This document shows positions 57,404 through 64,000 of a stretch of DNA of 64,000 bases, one piece after another. Origin of the DNA: Acidiferrobacteraceae bacterium. GTDB taxonomy: Bacteria > Pseudomonadota > Gammaproteobacteria > Arenicellales > UBA868. Each line of letters opens with the position of its first letter. Positions within the stretch are counted from its first letter, which is position 1. Below the pieces are notes generated by a model. That model worked only from the letters and a program-made list of their open reading frames with translations. It was not told the DNA's origin and ran no database searches. The translations under genes and the position numbers were made by a program. The DNA lies in contig PBOB01000066.1 of the NCBI GenBank assembly GCA_002724185.1, positions 1-64,000 on the forward strand. Reading direction: 5' to 3'.

Positions 57404-59134
57404 ATGGATAAGAAAATTAATCCGATTACCACAGAAATTATTCGAAACGCATTTGTATCAATTGCTCAAGATATGAATGCAACACTGATACGAAGTGCTT
57501 ACACCCCAATTATCTATGAGGGTAAGGATTGTTCAGTAGCTTTGCTCGATGAAAATGGAGACGTATTAGGGCAATCGCTTGGTTTACCATTATTCCTAGG
57601 TAATCTAGAAATTTGTGTCAAATTGATCGCGGATAAAATTGGGTGGGATGCTTTCAAGCCGGGTGATGTCTTTTATATGAATGACTCCTACATGACTGGC
57701 ACGCATCTTAATGACTCCACTATTGTGACACCTATCTTCTGGAACAACAAAAGAGTCGGATTTACAGCAGCTCGTGCGCATTGGCTCGACATTGGGGCGA
57801 AAGATCCAGGAGCACCTATGGATTCCCATGAAATTTACCAAGAAGGTATGAGATGGGGTCCTACACGCATCTATGAAAGTGGAGAACCTAGGGAGGAGAT
57901 TCTTGATTTTTTCAAGCGTAATAGCCGATTTGGCTATGGATTAATTGGTGATATGAACGCTCAAATTGCCGCTTGTCGAACTGGTGAAAATCGTTTTCAA
58001 GCTGTACTCAACAGATTTGGCCATGAAACAGTGATTCTGGCCCGTGACGAGATCTTTCGCCAATCTGAAAAACTAGAGCGTGATACTGTGCAAAATATTC
58101 CTGATGGTGTCTATACCGCTGAAGGAACGCTTGATGATGATGGGTTGGGAAGTGACCCCATACCAATAAAAGTAGAAGTACAAATTTCTGGAGATGAAAT
58201 GACGGTTGATTTAGCTGGTTCTGCAAACCAGACTCATGGACCAATCAATTGTGGTTTTGCTCAAACTATATCGGCTGTTCGCGTTGCCTTTAAGCTACTG
58301 GTCAATCCGAATCGCCCAGTTGATGGCGGCACCTTCAAAACTCTCACTGTAACAGCCCCTGAAGGTTCGCTCTTTCGTGCGCAGGAGCCTGCCGCCTGTG
58401 CCTGGTACTTTACCCCACTAGGTTTATTGATTGATCTAATTCCAAAAGCTCTTTCTGACATTCTTATGGATTCGGTCGCTGCAGCCCATTATGGAGACTC
58501 CATGGTAATTTATGTGTCAGGACAAGATCCGAGAAAAGGCAATTCGCCATTCCTATCCGTTGAACCCACACCAGGTGGGTGGGGGGCATATAAAACTGGG
58601 GATGGCCAGGACGCATTAATTAACAATGTGAACGGCTCTTTTAAAGATTTGCCTATAGAAGTATACGAAAATAAGTATCCGATTATGCTAAAGCGATACG
58701 GATTTAGAACAGATACTGGCGGTGCGGGCCAAACTCGCGGAGGCACAGGAATATATCGTGAGTACCATATGCAAACATCTTCGTCACTTTATCTTTGGTT
58801 TGAGCGTTCTCTGACACCTGCATGGGGGATCTTTGGCGGTAAAGACGCAGCCCCTCCGGACGTGGTAATAAATCCCGGAAGTGAAAATGAACATCATCTA
58901 CTCAAAGCGAGCGCATTACCCCTTCAAGCAAACGATGTCGTCCTGACACAAACAGGTGGTGGTGGTGGATTTGGTGAGCCTTGGAAACGTGACGCTGAGA
59001 AAGTCCGTGAAGACGTAATCGATGGTTATGTCTCGCATGATGGAGCGGAGCAAGACTACGGCGTTGTATTACACGATGATCTAACTATTGATAAAGATGC
59101 GACAGAAGCGCGTCGAGAAGCAATGGGTCTTTAA
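57404..59134 (+). CDS. Hydantoinase/oxoprolinase B subunit (HyuB), set 3
   Basis: 576 residues. MNATLIRSAYTPIIYEGKDCS, GDVFYMNDSYMTGTHLNDSTIV with the His/Asp pair, ARAHWLDIGAKDPGAP, and TQTGGGGGFGEPWKR near the C-terminus. Directly abuts HyuA. The YEGKDCS segment replaces the YEVLD of the other three copies, so its substrate may differ. Confidence 0.93.
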   Translation: MDKKINPITTEIIRNAFVSIAQDMNATLIRSAYTPIIYEGKDCSVALLDENGDVLGQSLGLPLFLGNLEICVKLIADKIGWDAFKPGDVFYMNDSYMTGTHLNDSTIVTPIFWNNKRVGFTAARAHWLDIGAKDPGAPMDSHEIYQEGMRWGPTRIYESGEPREEILDFFKRNSRFGYGLIGDMNAQIAACRTGENRFQAVLNRFGHETVILARDEIFRQSEKLERDTVQNIPDGVYTAEGTLDDDGLGSDPIPIKVEVQISGDEMTVDLAGSANQTHGPINCGFAQTISAVRVAFKLLVNPNRPVDGGTFKTLTVTAPEGSLFRAQEPAACAWYFTPLGLLIDLIPKALSDILMDSVAAAHYGDSMVIYVSGQDPRKGNSPFLSVEPTPGGWGAYKTGDGQDALINNVNGSFKDLPIEVYENKYPIMLKRYGFRTDTGGAGQTRGGTGIYREYHMQTSSSLYLWFERSLTPAWGIFGGKDAAPPDVVINPGSENEHHLLKASALPLQANDVVLTQTGGGGGFGEPWKRDAEKVREDVIDGYVSHDGAEQDYGVVLHDDLTIDKDATEARREAMGL

Positions 59135-59184
59135 ACAATAAGGCCAGGATTAGACACGAATAAAGAAATGTTTCTTAGCTAGCG

Positions 59185-62100
59185 ATGGAAAACGTTTCCG
59201 ACTCTCTCAGAGATCAAATGCTGCTGGTCTCTTCGGGCAAGTATTCTGATGAGATTCAACTCGTTAGTTATTTGCTTGAAAATCCTCCCTATGACTCTAA
59301 AACTGCATCAACCATAGAAGCTAATGCTGCAAGAATCGTAAACAGTGCAAGAACTGATAGTAGCCCCAAACCACTCTTAGATACTTTCCTCGCAGAGTAC
59401 GGTTTGTCTACGAGGGAAGGCGTCGCACTGATGTGTCTCGCTGAAAGCTTGCTTAGAATTCCAGATCAGAAGACTGCGGATCAGCTGATCGCCGATAAAG
59501 TTAAGCTCGGCAATTGGGCGGCTCATGCTGGAAACGCAGACTCGCTACTCGTCAATGCATCAACGTGGGCCCTCATGCTAACTGGACGATTTGTCGAAAT
59601 TGAAAATGACCTCCAAATTAGATCAGAAAATTGGTTTGAACAGGTAACAGGCCGTATTAGTGATTCGGTGATCAAGAAAGCTATGCGGTCAGCTATGCAA
59701 ATCCTAGGTCGTGAATTTGTTCTTGGGACCACAATAGAAGATGCGCTCGGAAATAGTGAAGCTGGAAAATTATACTCATACGATATGCTGGGGGAAGCTG
59801 CGCGTAATGAAGAAGCTGCACAAAGGTATTACGGCGCATATAGAAGTGCAATTGAGAATATTGGCCGGCATCAAAACCATCAAGAAACTAACAGACCCTC
59901 TATCTCGATAAAGTTATCTGCTTTACATCCGAGATTTGAATCTCTAAAACGCCATAGGATAATGAATGAGCTGCTACAAACTATTATAGATCTTTGTGGC
60001 TATGCCAAGCGCTATAACGTTGAACTCACAATTGATGCGGAAGAAGCCGATCGAACAGAGCTGACCCTAGATCTATTTAGATGCTTAATCACTGATCCCA
60101 ACCTTCAGGATTTTCGCCATATCGGAATAGTTGTCCAAGCCTATAGCAAGCGTGCTATTCCGATCTTAGATTGGCTTATCTTATTAGGCAAAGAAACAGA
60201 TCGGACGATTCCCGTGAGACTAGTTAAGGGTGCATATTGGGATACTGAAATAAAGCATGCACAGGTAAATGGATTGCCAGATTTTCCTGTATATACACGC
60301 AAAGCATCCACGGACCTTTCTTATCTCTTATGTACGAAAAAAATTCTCCAAAACACCGAACAACTCTATGGACAATTTGCGACCCACAATGCGCATACAG
60401 TTTCAGCAATCCTTGAACTCGCGCAGGGCTCAAGAGACTTTGAATTACAACGCTTACATGGAATGGGAGTCGCACTATACGATGCAGTGAAACGCAACCA
60501 CCCAGACATGCCACCATTGCGAGTGTATGCCCCGGTTGGATCACACGAGGACTTATTGGCCTATTTAGTTCGGCGTCTACTTGAAAATGGTGCAAATAGT
60601 TCATTTGTTAACCGATTTCTCGATCAAAATACTAGTCCAGCTGACCTGGTTAGAGATCCTATCAATAAGGTCCGAGATACAAAACCAATACGGCACCCGT
60701 ATATACGCATACCCAGCCAGTTATTTATGGATGAGCGTATTAACTCGCAGGGCCTCGATTTTTCATCCATAGCAACGATAGAAAAACTATGCTCCACAAA
60801 AAATTCAGTAGACACTGAATGGTTTATCGCTAACTCACTGCCGGACAAACAGCCCAATACTGACAAAGGACTTCCAATTAAGAATCCTGCCAAATTAAAC
60901 GATGATGCTGGCATATATATCAAAACAAGCAATGACCACATTGATAATACCTTCCTAAGAGCAAAGGAAGCATACTCAAATTGGAATTCTCTCAAAGGAA
61001 ATGCCCGGGCTGCACTACTAAACAATGTAGCAAATCTATTAGACAAAAATCTTGAGCGCCTAACCGCGATACTCTGTCGTGAAGCTGGGAAAACATTCTT
61101 TGATTCTGTGTCAGAAACTCGAGAAGCGATTGATTTTTGCCGATATTACGCTTCGCAAGCTAAACTTCACTTTGAAGGCGGTACATTACTACCAGGGCCT
61201 ACCGGGGAAACGAACGAATTAACCCTGCACGGTCGTGGCGTCTTCGTTTGTATAAGTCCTTGGAACTTCCCACTAGCAATCTTTGTCGGTCAAATTGCTG
61301 CAGCTCTCGCTTCTGGTAATACTGTTGTCGCGAAGCCCGCAGAACATACACCTTTTATCGCATTTGAAGTCGTCCGGCTGATGTATAACGCAGGGATACC
61401 CCATCATGCCTGTCAGTTAGTCCTTGGCGATGGAAGCGTTGGGGAAAAACTTGTAGAGCACCAATTGACAGCTGGCATTGCTTTTACCGGAAGCTTCGAA
61501 ACGGCTCGACAGATAAATCAATTAATCTCACAACGGGCTGGGCCTCTAATTCCATTCATAGCCGAGACAGGTGGTCAAAATGTGATGATAGTAGATTCAA
61601 CCGCACTGCTTGAACAAGTTACTGATGATGTAGTTGTTTCAGCCTTCCACAGTGCTGGACAACGATGTTCAGCACTTAGGGTTTTGTATCTACAAGAAGA
61701 CATTGCACATAAAGCCATCGAAATGATTAAAGGAGCTATGAACGAGCTTCGTATAGGTGACCCAGGCAAGCCCGACACAGATATTGGACCTATAATTTCT
61801 AAAGAAGCAGCGGACTCATTGCAGCGTTACATTGATCAACTTGCCTTTAAGGGGCAGCTAATACATCAGGCACCGGTAACCGATGAAACGAGCAAGGGGA
61901 GCTTTGTGGCTCCATGTATGTTAAGTATTCAATCACTTGCAGAGCTGGAGAAAGAACACTTTGGACCATTATTGCATGTTATAACATTTTCAGAAGGACA
62001 AATCGGAAAAATAATAACTGATGTCGAACAATCAGGCTATGGCCTAACATTAGGCATACACAGCCGAATTGAATCCCGAGTACATCAGATTGCCGAAGTG

Positions 62101-62304
62101 GCCGCCGTTGGAAATATTTATTCCAACCGAAATATGATTGGTGCTGTTGTAGGCTCGCAACCCTTTGGAGGTCTAGGATTTTCTGGAACGGGACCTAAAG
62201 CTGGTGGGCCACACTATGTTTATCGATTTGCCACCGAAAAAGTATTAACCATCAACACAGCAGCAACTGGTGGTAATGCTGCCCTGCTAAGCTTGGAAAA
62301 CTAG
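59185..62304 (+). CDS. putA: Bifunctional proline dehydrogenase / L-glutamate gamma-semialdehyde dehydrogenase PutA
   Basis: 1039 residues. It lacks the N-terminal ribbon-helix-helix DNA-binding domain of enterobacterial PutA, so it is the minimal, non-regulatory form. Proline dehydrogenase barrel: YSYDMLGEAARNEEAA, ISIKLSALHPRFE, LTIDAEEADRTEL, VRLVKGAYWDTEIK, ATHNAHTVSAIL, RLLENGANSSFVNR. Aldehyde dehydrogenase domain: SPWNFPLAIFVGQIAAAL, FTGSFETARQIN, AETGGQNVMIVDSTAL with the catalytic Glu, and AGQRCSALRVLYL with the catalytic Cys. Converts proline to glutamate via a channelled P5C. It follows HyuAB in the same direction. Confidence 0.96.
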   Translation: MENVSDSLRDQMLLVSSGKYSDEIQLVSYLLENPPYDSKTASTIEANAARIVNSARTDSSPKPLLDTFLAEYGLSTREGVALMCLAESLLRIPDQKTADQLIADKVKLGNWAAHAGNADSLLVNASTWALMLTGRFVEIENDLQIRSENWFEQVTGRISDSVIKKAMRSAMQILGREFVLGTTIEDALGNSEAGKLYSYDMLGEAARNEEAAQRYYGAYRSAIENIGRHQNHQETNRPSISIKLSALHPRFESLKRHRIMNELLQTIIDLCGYAKRYNVELTIDAEEADRTELTLDLFRCLITDPNLQDFRHIGIVVQAYSKRAIPILDWLILLGKETDRTIPVRLVKGAYWDTEIKHAQVNGLPDFPVYTRKASTDLSYLLCTKKILQNTEQLYGQFATHNAHTVSAILELAQGSRDFELQRLHGMGVALYDAVKRNHPDMPPLRVYAPVGSHEDLLAYLVRRLLENGANSSFVNRFLDQNTSPADLVRDPINKVRDTKPIRHPYIRIPSQLFMDERINSQGLDFSSIATIEKLCSTKNSVDTEWFIANSLPDKQPNTDKGLPIKNPAKLNDDAGIYIKTSNDHIDNTFLRAKEAYSNWNSLKGNARAALLNNVANLLDKNLERLTAILCREAGKTFFDSVSETREAIDFCRYYASQAKLHFEGGTLLPGPTGETNELTLHGRGVFVCISPWNFPLAIFVGQIAAALASGNTVVAKPAEHTPFIAFEVVRLMYNAGIPHHACQLVLGDGSVGEKLVEHQLTAGIAFTGSFETARQINQLISQRAGPLIPFIAETGGQNVMIVDSTALLEQVTDDVVVSAFHSAGQRCSALRVLYLQEDIAHKAIEMIKGAMNELRIGDPGKPDTDIGPIISKEAADSLQRYIDQLAFKGQLIHQAPVTDETSKGSFVAPCMLSIQSLAELEKEHFGPLLHVITFSEGQIGKIITDVEQSGYGLTLGIHSRIESRVHQIAEVAAVGNIYSNRNMIGAVVGSQPFGGLGFSGTGPKAGGPHYVYRFATEKVLTINTAATGGNAALLSLEN

Positions 62305-62389
62305 GGGTTATCAAATATGGCATTCGTGCTTATTAGCAGAGAAAATTATTTACGAATTGTTTCTCTATGAGAAACATAAGTTCAATCTC

Positions 62390-63394
62390 ATGAATCCCCT
62401 GCAATTTCCGAAGAAGTCACCGGATACATACCAGCCGCTAAGTATGGAGCCAATATTTGAACCCCAAAAACATCTTGCATTGGAAACGCCATCAAGCGTA
62501 TGGCATCTCGAAGAACTTGGCTATAGCGGTAGCACTCTACAAAACTTAGCTAGCCCGATTGCATTCACAGAACCATTTCGATTGCTGTCTCAGGAGGGTG
62601 CTGCTGCTCTATTGGAGGTAACTCGACAGCTTAAGGAGGTAGCGTGTCCCGCCAGCTATGTGAAAACATACACAGGCAATAGGAACCAAGTAACTGTTTC
62701 TGGAGGTGTGTATCAATCTAAGTTTCTAAGAGATCTTTGTAGCAGTCCTGAAATAACTATGTTTTTGTCTGAGATTGCTGACACTGCACTAAGTCCACAT
62801 AGCATGCCCTCCCAACAGTTATACATTAATTATCAACCGGAAAACTTAGAGGATCATGTTGATATCTGGCATGCGGACTCTATAGGATTTGACTATGTTC
62901 TTATGGCCAGCAGCCCGATTGAATTGCGTGGCGGTGAATTCCAAATCTTCTTAGGCACTGTCCAACAAGCAGCAGAACTGCTAGAGCTAACTCCGAGAAC
63001 GCTCAACCTGGGATCTCATATTGAATTGCCAGAGGAACGTTGCATAAGTTTTCAGTTTCCTGATGCCGGTTATGCCATATTCCAGCAGGGCAACCTTGTC
63101 GTGCATAGAGCTCGTCGGCTATCTCAACCTGGTGAGCGTATTACTGTAGTGCCCGGTTATGTATCTCTTGACCACACACAAGCCGATGCATCAGACCTCT
63201 CGCATATTGCAACATATGGCGAGCCTAGTATTGCGTTAGAAATACTTCGGCATGGTGCTTGGCTTACAACAGAAAAACTTACCGCGTTTCTTGAGGGGCT
63301 CGAACTTAATGATGATTCGGAAAAACAGAGGCGACTATTAAATGATGCACTATTAGATGCCATTCGCGCTCTTGAAGCTACAAAAGACCAATAG
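62390..63394 (+). CDS. Probable Fe(II)/2-oxoglutarate-type dioxygenase downstream of putA
   Basis: 334 residues from ATG 62390; an in-frame TTG at 62357 is the only upstream option. I do not recognise a named family, but VDIWHADSIGFDYVLM (H-x-D) and GNLVVHRARRL (His, then Arg eleven to twelve residues into the strand region) match the metal and co-substrate sites of 2-oxoglutarate dioxygenases. It lies 85 bp after putA on the same strand and could hydroxylate an amino acid, for example proline, or a small peptide. Low certainty. Confidence 0.5.
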   Translation: MNPLQFPKKSPDTYQPLSMEPIFEPQKHLALETPSSVWHLEELGYSGSTLQNLASPIAFTEPFRLLSQEGAAALLEVTRQLKEVACPASYVKTYTGNRNQVTVSGGVYQSKFLRDLCSSPEITMFLSEIADTALSPHSMPSQQLYINYQPENLEDHVDIWHADSIGFDYVLMASSPIELRGGEFQIFLGTVQQAAELLELTPRTLNLGSHIELPEERCISFQFPDAGYAIFQQGNLVVHRARRLSQPGERITVVPGYVSLDHTQADASDLSHIATYGEPSIALEILRHGAWLTTEKLTAFLEGLELNDDSEKQRRLLNDALLDAIRALEATKDQ

Positions 63395-63618
63395 CTCAAT
63401 ATTTCGAATAATAATAGTAAACAATTATTTTTGTAACTCCTAGTTTCGGGAAAACTTCGCAGCTCCCTTAACCCATTGAAAATATTATAGAGCCTTTTAA
63501 ATCGCACCAAAACTAGATTAGAATTTATGTGACGGCAATAGGCTCATAATACTTGATGTATAAGCATGATGTTGGGCGAATGAATTGGGGATATATAACT
63601 GATAATAATGGATACTAA

Positions 63619-63954
63619 ATGAACGAAAATTCAACAAATATAGTCCTGCATGAAAGTGAAGTGGTTGAACTCTTTGTATACTTTCTGGCTACTGCAAGAG
63701 TTCAAATCGACGATCCTGACTACTATGGACCCATGCGACTACTAATCGCAGCGGAGAAGCTACGCGACTTTGTTTCAAATCGATCGTCATCATCCTTGAC
63801 TCGCCTGTTTGAGCTTACTGAGCCAATTATTAATGATGCGCATATCGCAATTAATGACATAGAAAAGTTTTCCAACAAGCTCGATCAATTAAGTAAAGTC
63901 ATTGCAAACTACTTACTCGAGGTTAATGGAATAGAAGATCCTTCACATGACTAA
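63619..63954 (+). CDS. Small helical protein, possible DUF6092 family
   Basis: 111 residues, acidic, no signal peptide: VVELFVYFLATARVQIDDPDYYGPMRLLIAAEKLRDF and a second helical half. The pattern resembles DUF6092, whose role is unknown; this is from memory. Its last bases overlap the start of the following nitroreductase-like gene by 8 bp, suggesting coupling. Confidence 0.55.
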   Translation: MNENSTNIVLHESEVVELFVYFLATARVQIDDPDYYGPMRLLIAAEKLRDFVSNRSSSSLTRLFELTEPIINDAHIAINDIEKFSNKLDQLSKVIANYLLEVNGIEDPSHD

Positions 63955-64000
63955 CGAAACACTACAGATAATTAAGACCAGACGAGTTGTTCGAATGATG
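63947..64000 (+). CDS. Start of a nitroreductase-like gene (cut by window edge)
   Basis: Only 18 codons: MTNETLQIIKTRRVVRMM. The I-x-x-RRxVR N-terminus is characteristic of FMN-dependent nitroreductase-family proteins. The 8-bp overlap with the preceding gene supports the start. The rest lies beyond the window. Confidence 0.5.
   Translation, partial: MTNETLQIIKTRRVVRMM

Overview
The window is a gene-dense, low-to-mid GC bacterial stretch (about 43% GC by eye) with about 53 protein genes, short spacers and many operon-like overlaps. I see no rRNA, tRNA, CRISPR array, transposase or phage gene. A 5-aminolevulinate synthase (C4 haem pathway) with a GTG start overlapping into hemE, HemJ, minimal PutA, BMP-type and Dpp-type ABC transporters and several hydantoinase/oxoprolinase sets suggest an alphaproteobacterium or close relative, probably a free-living (perhaps marine) scavenger of organic nitrogen. 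This placement is inference.

Region 1 (1-8520): the C-terminal part of a zinc-binding ZnuA with a repeat-encoded His-rich loop, a secreted PCu(A)C/cupredoxin-like protein, a P-II protein (GlnK type), then haem genes hemF, hemJ, hemA (ALAS) and hemE, followed by a NeuB-like synthase and a NylB-like serine hydrolase. hemH lies apart at 31-32 kb. metG follows at 8.6-10.6 kb.

Region 2 (10.7-28.2 kb) is the most interesting part. Four enzymes match the upper vitamin B6 degradation pathway known from Mesorhizobium loti: a GMC flavoprotein like pyridoxine 4-oxidase, pyridoxal 4-dehydrogenase, pyridoxamine-pyruvate aminotransferase and 4-pyridoxolactonase. The last three lie in one apparent operon with a complete BMP-family ABC transporter, so that transporter is a strong candidate vitamin B6 importer. 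A divergent LysR gene sits at the head of the operon. A neighbouring minus-strand operon has a dehydrogenase resembling FHMPC dehydrogenase (a later B6 catabolic step), a GST, a RidA protein, a beta-propeller protein and a gentisate-type bicupin dioxygenase. These may form an alternative ring-opening branch. A RutC-like deaminase and a second GMC oxidase flank the other side.

Region 3 (28.5-34 kb) is mixed: a phytanoyl-CoA dioxygenase-like enzyme, an SMP-30 lactonase, a PEBP protein, ferrochelatase, and a cytochrome P450 with a small ABM-like partner.

Region 4 (34-63.4 kb) is an amide and peptide catabolism island: three HyuA and four HyuB subunits, two divergent M19 dipeptidases, a DppABCDF importer, a prolidase-like amidohydrolase, a YdfG-like reductase, a quinone-reductase-like enzyme and a bifunctional PutA followed by a 2-oxoglutarate-type dioxygenase. 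The likely flow is uptake of small or modified peptides, hydrolysis of linear and cyclic amides, then proline to glutamate. The window ends in a small DUF protein coupled to the start of a nitroreductase-like gene.
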